64,000 nt of DNA from Alicyclobacillus suci. Its GTDB lineage: Bacteria; Bacillota; Bacilli; Alicyclobacillales; Alicyclobacillaceae. Numbering within the stretch: the first letter of the stretch is position 1; each line of letters begins with the position of its first letter. Below are positions 1-10,307 of the stretch, piece by piece. The stretch covers positions 30,509-94,508 of the forward strand of contig NZ_JAFMTW010000012.1 of assembly GCF_017329615.1 (NCBI RefSeq), read 5' to 3'. The position numbers and the translations under genes were made by a program. The notes below the pieces were generated by a model. The model had not been told where the DNA came from. It worked only from the letters and a program-made list of their open reading frames with translations, and ran no database searches.

Positions 1-246
1 ATCCACACCCGTGACCTGATGCCCCAATTCGGCGAACAAGAGAGACAAAAACCCCGTGCCACATCCGACATCGAGCACTTGCAAAGCCTGCTTGTCACCG
101 ACCAAATCCGTGAGCACTGAAATCCACGCACGATGCTGTTCCTCGCTATGTAAACCGTGGTGCGACTTTTCGTCAAACGTTTTGGCGCGACCGTCCCAGT
201 GTTGTTGAACAAGCTGCTTCACCTGACAGCTTGAATCAGTAGCCAT
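1..246 (-). CDS. class I SAM-dependent methyltransferase (3' part outside window)
   Basis: Only the first 82 codons lie in the window; the gene runs off the left edge. The glycine-rich SAM-binding motif VLDVGCGTGFLS is at residues 60-71, followed by the strand ending in VTGVD that normally binds the ribose hydroxyls, so this is a Rossmann-fold methyltransferase of the UbiE/Methyltransf_11 kind. The ATG at 246 is preceded by GGAAGG at good spacing; another ATG at 255 abuts that site and is less likely. The substrate cannot be inferred from the part visible. Confidence 0.8.
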   Translation of the reverse strand, partial: MATDSSCQVKQLVQQHWDGRAKTFDEKSHHGLHSEEQHRAWISVLTDLVGDKQALQVLDVGCGTGFLSLLFAELGHQVTGVD

Positions 247-490
247 CTCCATCATCCTTCCGTTTTAGACTTGCTTTTCGATACTGACCCTAGCTGAAAG
301 TTGACTAACTTAGTCATGTATCATGTTTCCAATGTTAAGATTAGAATATGCTAACGTCAATAGTTAGTTTGTATTAATTAATAAAATTAGTACTTACTAA
401 CCATAACTTTACAACTCGAATAAACTTATACTTCACACACAAATTACATTTCGTAAGATAAACTGGAATCCGCCTAGTTCACGGGGAATA
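247..490. other. AT-rich intergenic region upstream of the methyltransferase
   Basis: No gene is visible here. Read on the minus strand there is a plausible promoter for the methyltransferase: TTGACG, a 17-base spacer, then TAACAT. Short related words (tagttag, ttagtacttactaa, gactaacttagtc) recur and might be regulator half-sites, but no clear palindrome is formed. Confidence 0.35.
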
Positions 491-492
491 CA

Positions 493-535
493 GAAAAAGA
501 GGCGACACACCGAGTGTTTCCCGGTGTGTCGCCTC
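493..535 (-). terminator. rho-independent terminator after purK
   Basis: A perfect 14-bp stem (499-512 with 522-535) is followed on the minus strand by a U-rich tract (493-498). It ends the purEK transcript. Confidence 0.9.
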
Positions 536-571
536 ATTCCATCGCGTGGCATCAAGCATCAAAACGAACGC

Positions 572-1759
572 TTAATTCCAAATCCCCTGTTTGGCAATCC
601 AGTTGAGTGCCTCGTCAACGTGATCGCACAAGACGTTCAAATGCCCCATTTTCCGATCTCCCCTCGCCTCTGCCTTTCCATACAAATGCACTTTAACATG
701 CCCAGGCAGCGTCGACATTCGGGCCAACACTTCTTCTAAATGCTGTCCAAGGACATTGACCATCACGACTGGTGTCAACAAAGACACATCTCCCAACGGA
801 AGGTTACAGATAGCTCGAATGTGCTGTTCAAACTGACTGGTCACACAGGCGTCCATCGTATAATGCCCACTGTTGTGCGGTCGGGGAGCGAGCTCGTTGA
901 CAAACAGCTGCCCATCTTCTGTAACGAACATCTCCACGGCAAGTAATCCAACCATCTCCATTGCCTGCGCGATTTGCTCCGCAAGCACCTGCGCCTGATG
1001 GAGTAAGGACTCCGGAAATCTCGCAGGTACAATGGAGAGATGCAGAATGTGATTGACGTGCTGGTTTTCCGCAGGTGGGAACGCCTTCACTTCTCCCTTT
1101 GCATTCCTCGCGACCACGACAGACAATTCTCCGCGAAACGGGATAAACTGTTCCGCAATCAAAGGCGCCAAGGAACTGCCGCCAGCGTGATTGACAGCGA
1201 AAATGTCTTCCCATTCCGCGCGATGCTTAAAAAGATCCGCAGGCGAATGAACCATCCACTGCCCCTTGCCGTCATAGCCACCGCGGGACGTTTTGACCAC
1301 AATTTTTGAGCCGAGTGTCGTCATTGCGTTCTCGAAATCGGCAAATGAAAAAATGGGCACAAACGGGGTCACGGGGATGCCAGCGTCGGAAAGCGACGTC
1401 TTTTCGCGTACGCGATGTTGTGTCGTCGCCAAAAGTGTACTCCCCTGTGGCACACGACTGAACGTCTCCAGGGCTTGCGCTACCTCAGCGTCGACGTTCT
1501 CAAATTCATACGTCACCACGTCGGACATTTGTGCGAGTCGCCGCGCCGCTTCGATATCCGAGAACGCCGCGACGACCTGCTTGTCCGCAACATGGGCAGT
1601 GGGGCAGTCCGGTGTCGGATCAAGAACCATAAAGCGATACCCTAAAGCCCGCCCGGCGAGCGCCATCATTCGACCAAGCTGACCGCCGCCCAAAATACCA
1701 ATCGTGGCAGGCGGCAAAATCACGGAGGTCACATCATTGAGTTTTGCATCACGAAGCAC
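572..1759 (-). CDS. purK: 5-(carboxyamino)imidazole ribonucleotide synthase PurK
   Basis: ATP-grasp enzyme that carboxylates AIR to N5-CAIR with bicarbonate in purine synthesis; its product is passed to PurE. The N-terminal nucleotide-binding motif [12 protein letters not shown], the VTYEFENVD segment, the ATP-grasp lysine/glycine region ([13 protein letters not shown]) and the metal-binding ending [16 protein letters not shown] are all present. I take GTG 1759 as start because a strong GGAGGTGA lies just upstream; this gives 395 aa, normal for the family, and overlaps the end of purE by 11 bases, which suggests translational coupling. An open frame extends further upstream but runs inside purE and has no good start. 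Confidence 0.93.
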   Translation of the reverse strand: MLRDAKLNDVTSVILPPATIGILGGGQLGRMMALAGRALGYRFMVLDPTPDCPTAHVADKQVVAAFSDIEAARRLAQMSDVVTYEFENVDAEVAQALETFSRVPQGSTLLATTQHRVREKTSLSDAGIPVTPFVPIFSFADFENAMTTLGSKIVVKTSRGGYDGKGQWMVHSPADLFKHRAEWEDIFAVNHAGGSSLAPLIAEQFIPFRGELSVVVARNAKGEVKAFPPAENQHVNHILHLSIVPARFPESLLHQAQVLAEQIAQAMEMVGLLAVEMFVTEDGQLFVNELAPRPHNSGHYTMDACVTSQFEQHIRAICNLPLGDVSLLTPVVMVNVLGQHLEEVLARMSTLPGHVKVHLYGKAEARGDRKMGHLNVLCDHVDEALNWIAKQGIWN

Positions 1760-2243
1760 CGGGCTCACCTCCATCCAGCACCTGCCGCTCAATGGCTTCA
1801 CGGCGCGCTGCATAACGGCTGGCGAGCGCATCATCAGAGACCGCCAACAACCGCGCAGCAAACAACCCAGCGTTTGTCGCGCCAGCGCGACCAATCGCCA
1901 TTGTGGCGACAGGTACCCCACCCGGCATCTGGACGATGGACAACAACGACTCCAATCCTTGAAGTGTCGACGTTTTTACAGGTACGCCGATGACTGGTAA
2001 ATCTGTTTTGGCAGCTACCATACCTGGTAAGTGTGCAGCACCGCCAGCGCCCGCGATAATGACCTGTAACCCCCTGGCACGGGCCGTAGCAGCGTATTCA
2101 AACATATAATCGGGTGTACGATGTGCGGACACGACTTTCTTCTCGTACGGGACCTCTAGCTCGTCCAGTACCGTGCACGCGTGCACCATCGTATCCCAAT
2201 CAGAATGACTTCCCATGATGACGCCGACCACTGGCTTGGTCAC
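1749..2243 (-). CDS. purE: N5-carboxyaminoimidazole ribonucleotide mutase PurE
   Basis: Class I PurE (164 aa), converting N5-CAIR to CAIR. The active-site motifs [20 protein letters not shown] and [12 protein letters not shown] follow in the family order. The GTG at 2243 has GGAAGGAG at ideal spacing; upstream in-frame codons lack a ribosome-binding site. It is the first gene of a purE-purK unit. No purine riboswitch fits in the short space upstream. The rest of the pur operon is not adjacent within this window. Confidence 0.93.
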   Translation of the reverse strand: MTKPVVGVIMGSHSDWDTMVHACTVLDELEVPYEKKVVSAHRTPDYMFEYAATARARGLQVIIAGAGGAAHLPGMVAAKTDLPVIGVPVKTSTLQGLESLLSIVQMPGGVPVATMAIGRAGATNAGLFAARLLAVSDDALASRYAARREAIERQVLDGGEPGAS

Positions 2244-2273
2244 GGTGTTTCTCCTTCCTAACTCACAATTGTT

Positions 2274-2303
2274 ACAATACGACCAAATTACAGCCATATT
2301 CAA
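2274..2303 (-). promoter_or_regulatory. candidate sigma-A promoter for purEK
   Basis: On the minus strand TTGAAT (2298-2303), an 18-base spacer and TATTGT (2274-2279) lie about 30 bases before the purE start, directly after the fba terminator. Confidence 0.45.
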
Positions 2304-2326
2304 AAAAGGCACCCCGAAGGGTGCCT
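2302..2326 (-). terminator. rho-independent terminator after the aldolase gene
   Basis: An 8-bp stem (2307-2314 with 2319-2326) with a four-base loop is followed on the minus strand by six U residues. Confidence 0.88.
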
Positions 2327-2336
2327 GTAAAAACCC

Positions 2337-3404
2337 TTATGCCAATGTGACGTCTTCACAGAGGTAGACATCTTGGATGGCGTTCAGCAGCTTAACGCCC
2401 TCGTCCATTGGACGTTGGAACGCTTTGCGGCCCGAAATCAGACCCATCCCACCAGCGCGCTTGTTGATAACCGCCGTCTTCACAGCTTCAGCGAAATCGT
2501 TCGCGCCAGAAGCGCCACCAGAGCTAATCAAGCCAATTTTGCCCATATAGCAGTTCGCGACCTGATAGCGTGTCAAGTCAATTGGGTGATCTGTCGTCAA
2601 CTCGGAATAAATCCGCTTGTCGGTCTTTCCGTAGCTGCTTTCGCCCATATTCAACGCAGTGTAACCGCCATTGACGGTCGGTAGTTTTTGCTTGATAATG
2701 TCCGCTTCAATCGTGACACCGAGATGGTTAGCCTGTCCAGTCAAGTCCGCAGCGGTATGATAATCCACGCCATCCTTGATAAACGCTTCGTTGCGCAAGT
2801 AGCACCATAGAATCGTAAACATCCCCAATTCGTGCGCCAGCGCAAACGCCTCACTCACCTCTTGGAGTTGACGCGTAGATTCCGGAGACCCAAAGTAAAT
2901 CGTCGCACCGATACCCGCAGCGCCGAGATTCCAAGCCTGCTTCACCGAAGCGAACATCACCTGGTCATACTTGTTCGGATAACTGAGCATCTCGTTATGA
3001 TTGACCTTGACGATATACGGAATCTTGTGTGCGTACTTCCGGCTGGTTAACGCCAGAACGCCTAGCGTCGATGCCACACCGTTGCAACCGCCCTCAATCG
3101 CCAGTTTCACAATGTTCTCTGCATCAAAGTAAATCGGGTTCTTCGCAAACGAAGCGCCCGCCGAGTGCTCAATCCCCTGGTCAACCGGCAAGATGGACAC
3201 GTATCCCGTGTTCGCCAAACGCCCGGTTCCGTACAAGGATTGCAAACTGCGCAACACCTGATTGTTACGGTTGGTGTATGTAAAGACGTCGTCAAGATAG
3301 GTCGGAGACGGCGTGGTGATGGTGGACTGTGGAATGCTCTCTGCCTTGTGATTTAATAGGAAATCTGCCTCTTCGCCCAGATACTGTCGAATGGTTTCAA
3401 TCAC
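2337..3404 (-). CDS. class I fructose-bisphosphate aldolase (FbaB/DhnA type)
   Basis: Schiff-base (metal-independent) aldolase that cleaves fructose 1,6-bisphosphate to two triose phosphates. The DhnA/FbaB signature is clear: [26 protein letters not shown], the internal [16 protein letters not shown] strand and the C-terminal phosphate site [20 protein letters not shown]. At about 355 aa it matches the length of E. coli FbaB. The upstream GTG (3416) overlaps the AGGAG site, so I prefer the GTG at 3404. It lies directly downstream of pfkA on the same strand, a sensible glycolytic pairing, and ends in its own terminator. Confidence 0.9.
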   Translation of the reverse strand: MIETIRQYLGEEADFLLNHKAESIPQSTITTPSPTYLDDVFTYTNRNNQVLRSLQSLYGTGRLANTGYVSILPVDQGIEHSAGASFAKNPIYFDAENIVKLAIEGGCNGVASTLGVLALTSRKYAHKIPYIVKVNHNEMLSYPNKYDQVMFASVKQAWNLGAAGIGATIYFGSPESTRQLQEVSEAFALAHELGMFTILWCYLRNEAFIKDGVDYHTAADLTGQANHLGVTIEADIIKQKLPTVNGGYTALNMGESSYGKTDKRIYSELTTDHPIDLTRYQVANCYMGKIGLISSGGASGANDFAEAVKTAVINKRAGGMGLISGRKAFQRPMDEGVKLLNAIQDVYLCEDVTLA

Positions 3405-3450
3405 GATTTCGGTCACTCCTCATTTGTGTGTATGCTGCCCGGTATGGCTA

Positions 3451-4431
<981 letters not shown>

Positions 4432-4502
4432 TTATAGCGTCCCGGAATCACGAAATTGTCCCAAGTGATGATGAACGCTGATTCGGCCAAGATGGATCGT
4501 AC

Positions 4503-4518
4503 ATGGATAGCTATCCAT
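4503..4518. repeat. perfect 16-bp palindrome in the pfkA leader
   Basis: ATGGATAGCTATCCAT reads the same on both strands. It lies roughly 25-40 bases downstream of the predicted pfkA transcription start and so could be an operator or roadblock site. No hairpin loop is available, so it is unlikely to act as an RNA structure. Confidence 0.5.
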
Positions 4519-4548
4519 CACAGCCAGTAGATCTGAAACGCTACTTAC

Positions 4549-4577
4549 ATGGTAGAGTACACACGGCGAACTTGCAA
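4549..4577 (-). promoter_or_regulatory. candidate promoter for pfkA-fba
   Basis: On the minus strand TTGCAA (4572-4577), a 17-base spacer and TACCAT (4549-4554) lie between the end of ppc and pfkA. Confidence 0.45.
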
Positions 4578-4591
4578 TCTCGAAACCTATC

Positions 4592-7303
4592 TCAACCTGT
4601 GTTTCGAAGGCCCGCTGCAATACCATTAATCGTCAGTAACACATCCGCCAGCAACGCGCTGCGCTCGGCCTCGTCAGACGTCTCCCGCAACTGCCGGAGT
4701 AGTCGCACCTGGAAGAATGAAAGCGGATCAACATACGGGTTGCGCAGTTGAATGGACGACTGAATCACCGATTTGTTGTCTAACAACTCATCATACCCCG
4801 TAATCTTTAACACGGCGCGGCGGCTGCGCTCATATTCTTGCTCAATGTCGCAAAATAGTCGTTCGCCAAGGTCGCCCGCGAGATGCGCGTACTCACGCGC
4901 CACAAGCATATCGGCCTTCGCCAGTGCCATTTGCAAATTGTCGATAAGTGTCCGGAAAAATGGCCAGCCTCGGTACATCTCATGCAAGTGCTGCAAGTTT
5001 TCCTCCGACTGCAAAAGCTCTTCCATCGATGTCCCGAACCCATACCAAGCCGGTAACAGGTGTCTACTCTGCGTCCACGAAAACACCCATGGAATAGCGC
5101 GCAAATCTTCAATTCTGGCAGATTGACTGCGTTTGGCGGGGCGTGATCCGATATTGAGCTTGCCGATTTCATCGACGGGTGTCGCCGTGTGAAAATAGGT
5201 CAGGAATGCATCGTCCCCAAAGACAAAGGCGCGATACGCTTCAAACGACTTCTGGGACGCCTTGTCGAGTAACTCCACCCACGCCTGCGGTTCCTGTTCG
5301 TGGAGGTCGTAACGCGCGTGCGCAGCGCCTCGCAACACAGCGGCGGCGGCAGATTCGAGCGACCGCTCAGCAATGCCTTTGTGACTATAGCGTTGCGAAA
5401 TGACTTCCCCTTGCTCGGTAATTTTCACGTGACCGTATAAAGCCCGCGTGGGCTGAGCCAGAATCGACTGCTCGACTGGACCGCCACCACGGCCCAACGC
5501 CCCACCTCGACCATGGAAGAACTTCAGCCGAATGTCGTGCGCTTCGGCGACGTCAAGCAGTGCCTGCTGTCCTCTGTACAACGACCAGTTGGCGGTGAGA
5601 TAGCCCCCGTCTTTATTGCTGTCAGAATACCCAAGCATGATTTCCTGGCCGTTCTGATGCGCTTCCAGATGGCGACGATAAACTGGGTTTTCAAACAACG
5701 ACTGCATGATGGATGGGGCCGCCTGCAAATCCTCAATCGTCTCAAACAGCGGCACGACGTTCAAATGGCTGGTCGGCGCCTGGAGCGGGCCTTCAGGCCA
5801 ACCGAACAAACCGCACTCCTTAGCGAGTAGAAGCACCTCCAGCAAATCGCTAGCGCCCTGTGTCATGGAGATTAAATAATCTTGAACACAGGCCCGACCG
5901 AACTGGATGTGGCCTTTGCGAATACAATCGAAGACAGCGAGTGCCTCTTCAGTCTGCGGCGTATAACCGTGATACGGATTGCGAATCGGGCGCGGCGAGC
6001 CCAAACAGTCCGTCAGAACTTTGACCCTATCCACCTCAGATAGCGACGCATAATCGGAAAGACCTGCTACTTCTAACAATTCGCCCACAGCGTGCTCATG
6101 AACGCCACTGTGCTGACGAATATCGAGGGTGACCATATGAAAGCCGAACAGGTTCACCTGCAGTTGCAATGGCCGCAAAAAAGTGTCCGCAAGCCGCTCC
6201 CCACGATGCGCCCGCAGCGATTTATCCATCAACTCAATGTCGCGTAGAAATTCAGATACATCGTGATATCGTTCATGCTTTGTGACTTCCCCATGCACGT
6301 GCCGCTTGGTATTCGCAAGGCGCCGTTGCATTTGTGTAATCTTGGCCCGATACGGCTCATCACTAGGTTCGTCCAAGGACTCGAGCAATGCCGCATCAGC
6401 GCCGACACGCTCCACAGAAGAACTCAAATCGTGCGCCAATTCGTGCAATTTTTCTTGGTATTTGGACAGCGCCAAGTCGAAATGCAACTTTAACGTCTCT
6501 TCTGTCACGTCGTGTGTCACGTTTGGATTCCCATCGCGGTCACCGCCCATCCAAGAACCGAACCGAATTAAAGCAGGCAAGTGGACGCGCTCAAGTCGGT
6601 AGTTTTCCTCCACAGCGCGCTCCAATTTTTCATGAACCTCAGGCAACACGTCAAACAGAATCTGATCTAGGAAATAAAGGCCGTTTCGAACTTCGTCGAT
6701 AACGCTAATGCGCTGCTTGCGCACTGAACGCGTCTGCCACAAAGCGATAATCTGCGTGCGAATCTGCTCGCGCAACCGACCAAGTTCACGCGGTGTTTTG
6801 CGCGGGTCATCCATCTCCTCAAGCGCTGCCGAGATCTTTGTATGCTTGTCAAGCACCGTCCGCCGCAACGCTTCAGTTGGATGCGCAGTGAGAATTAACT
6901 CGATACCGACCTCGTGCAGCAGATTTTCCACCTGACTCGAAGACACTTCCTGCGCACTGAGCGCCGCGACTGTCTCCTGGAACGTCCAGCGCTGTGGTTG
7001 ATCAGACTTTTCATAGGCTCTTCTCCTGCGCAAGCGATGATTTTGCTCTGCTAGATTGACGAGTTGGAAATAGACCGAAAACGCATGAATCGTATCACTC
7101 CGAAGCGCGCCCGGAACATTTTCGACCGCCTGTTGCAGCGCGCTGCGCGTCTCTGCACAAGGATGCCCCCGAAAAGCTTTCGCAGCTTGGCGGATATTCT
7201 CTACATGGTCAAACACGGACTGGCCACACTGTTCAACAATGACTTCTCCCAACAAATCGCCGAGAATTCGGATATCTCTATGTAAAGGCGCATCCGGTTG
7301 CAC
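4592..7303 (-). CDS. ppc: phosphoenolpyruvate carboxylase
   Basis: Anaplerotic enzyme making oxaloacetate from PEP and bicarbonate; 903 aa, the full bacterial length. The catalytic histidine motif TAHPTE is at 139-144, GSWMGGDRDGNP at 249-260, the PEP-site loop FHGRGGALGRGGGP at 596-609, and the C-terminus ends in the invariant RNTG. GTG 7303 has GGGGGAGAGG just upstream. It is monocistronic in appearance, with 218 bases before crh. Together with the malic enzyme and 2-oxoglutarate dehydrogenase nearby it sets the supply of C4 acids. Confidence 0.97.
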   Translation of the reverse strand: MQPDAPLHRDIRILGDLLGEVIVEQCGQSVFDHVENIRQAAKAFRGHPCAETRSALQQAVENVPGALRSDTIHAFSVYFQLVNLAEQNHRLRRRRAYEKSDQPQRWTFQETVAALSAQEVSSSQVENLLHEVGIELILTAHPTEALRRTVLDKHTKISAALEEMDDPRKTPRELGRLREQIRTQIIALWQTRSVRKQRISVIDEVRNGLYFLDQILFDVLPEVHEKLERAVEENYRLERVHLPALIRFGSWMGGDRDGNPNVTHDVTEETLKLHFDLALSKYQEKLHELAHDLSSSVERVGADAALLESLDEPSDEPYRAKITQMQRRLANTKRHVHGEVTKHERYHDVSEFLRDIELMDKSLRAHRGERLADTFLRPLQLQVNLFGFHMVTLDIRQHSGVHEHAVGELLEVAGLSDYASLSEVDRVKVLTDCLGSPRPIRNPYHGYTPQTEEALAVFDCIRKGHIQFGRACVQDYLISMTQGASDLLEVLLLAKECGLFGWPEGPLQAPTSHLNVVPLFETIEDLQAAPSIMQSLFENPVYRRHLEAHQNGQEIMLGYSDSNKDGGYLTANWSLYRGQQALLDVAEAHDIRLKFFHGRGGALGRGGGPVEQSILAQPTRALYGHVKITEQGEVISQRYSHKGIAERSLESAAAAVLRGAAHARYDLHEQEPQAWVELLDKASQKSFEAYRAFVFGDDAFLTYFHTATPVDEIGKLNIGSRPAKRSQSARIEDLRAIPWVFSWTQSRHLLPAWYGFGTSMEELLQSEENLQHLHEMYRGWPFFRTLIDNLQMALAKADMLVAREYAHLAGDLGERLFCDIEQEYERSRRAVLKITGYDELLDNKSVIQSSIQLRNPYVDPLSFFQVRLLRQLRETSDEAERSALLADVLLTINGIAAGLRNTG

Positions 7304-7402
7304 AACCTCTCCCCCTTTTTCCTTTCATTCGTACCAATTACTTCTTTAATCAACTTCTTTAATCACGACGACTATTCATCATACAAAGCGTACCCGAACA
7401 CG

Positions 7403-7438
7403 ACAAACAGCGCAACGCCTTCGCGTTGCGCTGTTTGT
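7403..7438 (-). terminator. hairpin, probable terminator after crh
   Basis: Perfect 16-bp inverted repeat (7403-7418 with 7423-7438) with a four-base loop between crh and ppc. The U-tract on the minus strand is poor, so terminator function rests on the stem and position. Confidence 0.6.
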
Positions 7439-7521
7439 AAACTTTTATACCGTTGCAAACGTAAACAACAACCAACCCACCCTACCTTGGCAAGCAACTT
7501 CGGGGAGATAGGCGCACATGC

Positions 7522-7782
7522 CTAGAGACCCGGTGCACTCAAAAATTTGACCAACGAAGCCAGCGCGACATCCTCGTCTGCTCCGTCCACCTGCACGATG
7601 ATTTCGTCACCCTGCGACAACGCCATGGACATCACGCCCAAAATGCTCTTCGCATCCACCCACTGGCCATTGCGACCAATGCGCACCCGGCTCTCAAACG
7701 ACGAAGCCATCTTCACAAACTCGGCGGCTGGACGTGCCGCGAGTCCGCGAACCAACGCAATCTTGACACTTTGTTGAACCAC
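7522..7782 (-). CDS. crh: Crh-like HPr family protein with Ala15
   Basis: An 86-aa HPr-fold protein. In HPr residue 15 is the phosphorylatable histidine (GLHARPA); in B. subtilis Crh it is glutamine; here the motif is GLAARPA, so position 15 is alanine and the protein cannot accept phosphate from Enzyme I. Ser46 in AKSILGVMSM, the HPr kinase target, is kept. It should therefore act only as a Ser46-P corepressor of CcpA, the known role of Crh, and not in PTS transport. The N-terminus MVQQ also matches Crh. GTG 7782 follows a strong GAGGGGGGTGA. It follows an MsmX-type ABC ATPase gene on the same strand, 24 bases away. Confidence 0.85.
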   Translation of the reverse strand: MVQQSVKIALVRGLAARPAAEFVKMASSFESRVRIGRNGQWVDAKSILGVMSMALSQGDEIIVQVDGADEDVALASLVKFLSAPGL

Positions 7783-7806
7783 GTCGTCACCCCCCTCTTT
7801 TCACGT

Positions 7807-8955
7807 TTACATCGTGACGGCAGGCGCCTCCACCGCGTGGGAGAACCCGATGGATTCTTCCGTCTCAGCATCAAAAATGTGAATTTTATTCAAATCGACG
7901 GCAAGTTTCACTTCACTGCCTGGATGAAAACTAAACCTTGGGTTCACACGAGCCACCATCGACGAAGACCCAATGTTCACATGCAAGTAGACCTCTGAAC
8001 CCATGTGCTCCACAACTTCCACCTTTGCGTCGACGACTGCCTCCGGATACGTCGACATAAACAACTCTTCGTTGTGCAAATCCTCTGGGCGAACACCTAA
8101 AATGACAGGCTTTCCGATGACACCAGAGCTTTTCAACACATTGTAGCGGCCTTCCGGCAGCAATATTGAAATGCCAGGTGCACGGAAGTATAGTTTGTCG
8201 CCGTCTGCAATGATATCCCCTTTGATGAAATTCATCGCCGGGGAGCCGATAAATCCCGCAACAAAGATATTCTTCGGTTGACTATAGACGACCTGCGGCG
8301 TATCCGCCTGCTGGATAATGCCATCCTTCATGACACAAATCCGATCCCCCATCGTCATTGCCTCGGTCTGGTCGTGTGTAACGTAAATCATCGTCGTCTG
8401 CAACCGTTGGTGCAGCTTACGAATTTCCGCACGCATTTGTACACGAAGTTTGGCGTCCAAATTGGAGAGCGGTTCGTCCATCAGGAATACCTGTGGCTCG
8501 CGGACAATTGCGCGGCCCAACGCAACGCGCTGGCGCTGACCGCCAGATAGCGCCTTCGGCTTGCGGTCTAACAGATGCTCAATATCGAGAATGCGCGCAG
8601 CCTCATGTACCCGCTTGTCGATTTCCGCCTTGGGCACCTTGCGAAGCTTTAGGCCGAACGCCATATTTTGATACACCGACATATGTGGATAGAGTGCATA
8701 GTTTTGAAAGACCATCGCAATATCGCGGTCCTTTGGCGCAACGTCGTTGACCCTGCGGTCGCCGATGATTAAATCACCACCTGTAATGTCCTCCAACCCC
8801 GCAATCATGCGCAACGTCGTCGTCTTGCCACAGCCAGATGGACCGACAAATACGACAAATTCTTTGTCCTCGATATCCAAATTGAAATCCTTGACAACCG
8901 GCTCAGTCGCGCCGCTGTATGTCTTCGTAATATGGTGCAGATGTACGCGTGCCAA
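7807..8955 (-). CDS. sugar ABC transporter ATP-binding protein (UgpC/MsmX type)
   Basis: 382-aa ATPase of the CUT1 carbohydrate importer class. Walker A (GPSGCGKTT), Q-loop, signature LSGGQRQRVALGRA, Walker B with D-loop (VFLMDEPLSNLDAK) and the switch histidine (YVTHDQTEA) are in order, followed by a C-terminal TOBE/MalK-like regulatory domain. TTG 8955 is chosen for its AAAGGAGGG site and gives the expected MARVHLHHITK start. No permease or binding protein is next to it, so like B. subtilis MsmX it probably energises several sugar importers encoded elsewhere. Its pairing with crh suggests linked control of carbon uptake. Confidence 0.88.
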   Translation of the reverse strand: MARVHLHHITKTYSGATEPVVKDFNLDIEDKEFVVFVGPSGCGKTTTLRMIAGLEDITGGDLIIGDRRVNDVAPKDRDIAMVFQNYALYPHMSVYQNMAFGLKLRKVPKAEIDKRVHEAARILDIEHLLDRKPKALSGGQRQRVALGRAIVREPQVFLMDEPLSNLDAKLRVQMRAEIRKLHQRLQTTMIYVTHDQTEAMTMGDRICVMKDGIIQQADTPQVVYSQPKNIFVAGFIGSPAMNFIKGDIIADGDKLYFRAPGISILLPEGRYNVLKSSGVIGKPVILGVRPEDLHNEELFMSTYPEAVVDAKVEVVEHMGSEVYLHVNIGSSSMVARVNPRFSFHPGSEVKLAVDLNKIHIFDAETEESIGFSHAVEAPAVTM

Positions 8956-9070
8956 CGAGGTGCCCTCCTTTTTTTGCAACCCTTTGCGAAACCGTGTGAA
9001 CCTCTTCTGTATCCCCAGCCTAACAAACCAGCGTCGGCAACAGAATGTACATCTTGCACGTATCGCTCGT

Positions 9071-10153
9071 TCAGTTCAGGGCAATTTGTTGCGTTTTCAG
9101 GAGTGCCGCAAAATAGAGAATCATCGCGTCTGTCACATTGCGCACATCATATCCCGTGATCTGCTCCAGCCTATCGATTTTATGAATCAGCGTATTGCGA
9201 TGAACATAGAGAATACGCGCAGCCTCGCTGATATTCAAATTTGCCGAAATCACGCCGCGGACAATCTCCAGCCAATCTTCCGGCCAAGCGTCCACCGGCA
9301 CTTGGCACCGCTCCCCAAGTCCTTGCCAAAACGCGTCCACAGCATCCTGGGTAGCGAGCGCTGAGAACATCGAGAGCAATGTATCGCCATACACGGCCGT
9401 GCGCACATTGTCGAGCCGCTGCAGCCGCGCAGCAAGCACGGCAGAAACCAAACCCGCATAGAGTTGCCGAGGCTGTTCAATCCGCCTCGATACGGACACC
9501 ATCACATCGTGATAGGCATCCTCTGCAATCGCGGACACAAGTAGTTTCGCCACGCTCTCCAAACGTTTGGTCATGCATTCCGCATCCGCAAAATCGGCTG
9601 CGTCAAGTACCGCTTCATCGACTTTGGAAGCAGGTAAATAAGCAATGACATCCTGACGCTCACCCAGTACACGGTGCCACCCCTCCCCAAGGACGGCCCT
9701 CAATACATCCGGAATCATCTGTGCGAAAGCGTTCTCTGCCTCATCCGTATCGACCAGCGCACCTTTTCGACGCACCAAGAACAAGTAACCTGGATATGAC
9801 CAAAATTCGCAAGAACCTGCCTGAATTGGTGCGGCGACCGACATCTCGCGGACAAGTTCACCAACGTCTTTATCGAGTAGTGCGCGATAATCCAATTCCA
9901 GCGCATCAGCCAATCCCGCCTGCGCCCCCCGACTATTGAACAAAGTCCATAACAGCGCGTCTCGCATCGCATCAGTCGGATGCCAACCAGGGAACCGAAC
10001 CCTTGTCGCTTCATCTATCTGGATGTACCATTCAAGATTCTCGTTTGCCCACTGTCCAATCGCAGAACGGCTTGTCGCAGGCGCATATTCGACAACCGAC
10101 TCAATCGCCAGCGCCTCCGTCCAACGCCGCAGCGGCTCGGTCCACCATCCCAC
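9071..10153 (-). CDS. PucR/CdaR-family transcriptional regulator
   Basis: The C-terminal 50 residues (NISEAARILYVHRNTLIHKIDRL segment in two parts, then TGYDVRN) form the HTH_30 domain of PucR/CdaR regulators; the long N-terminal part is probably the GGDEF-like effector region of this family. The ATG at 10183 has no ribosome-binding site, whereas GTG 10153 follows GGGGAG, so I use the latter (360 aa). It lies upstream of the ABC ATPase and crh on the same strand, about 115 bases away, and may regulate them. The effector is unknown. Confidence 0.75.
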   Translation of the reverse strand: MGWWTEPLRRWTEALAIESVVEYAPATSRSAIGQWANENLEWYIQIDEATRVRFPGWHPTDAMRDALLWTLFNSRGAQAGLADALELDYRALLDKDVGELVREMSVAAPIQAGSCEFWSYPGYLFLVRRKGALVDTDEAENAFAQMIPDVLRAVLGEGWHRVLGERQDVIAYLPASKVDEAVLDAADFADAECMTKRLESVAKLLVSAIAEDAYHDVMVSVSRRIEQPRQLYAGLVSAVLAARLQRLDNVRTAVYGDTLLSMFSALATQDAVDAFWQGLGERCQVPVDAWPEDWLEIVRGVISANLNISEAARILYVHRNTLIHKIDRLEQITGYDVRNVTDAMILYFAALLKTQQIALN

Positions 10154-10227
10154 AACATCTCCCCGTTTCTTTGCAGTTTTCATTTTAGTCTATTCTAGCG
10201 AAAGGTAAGCAACTTGTGGGGCGGATG

Positions 10228-10257
10228 TTGACCCGGCGCATAGGAGTTTGGTAATAT
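10228..10257 (+). promoter_or_regulatory. promoter of the malic enzyme gene
   Basis: TTGACC (10228-10233), an 18-base spacer and TAATAT (10252-10257), some 50 bases before the start codon. Confidence 0.65.
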
Positions 10258-10307
10258 CAAAGGGATTTTATGCGTCATCTCTGTGATAATTGGGGAGGTC
10301 TTTGCTC

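Noticed and set aside
1760..1921. N-terminal extension of PurK
   Set aside because: The upstream frame lies inside purE, has no ribosome-binding site, and would add residues that PurK proteins do not have.
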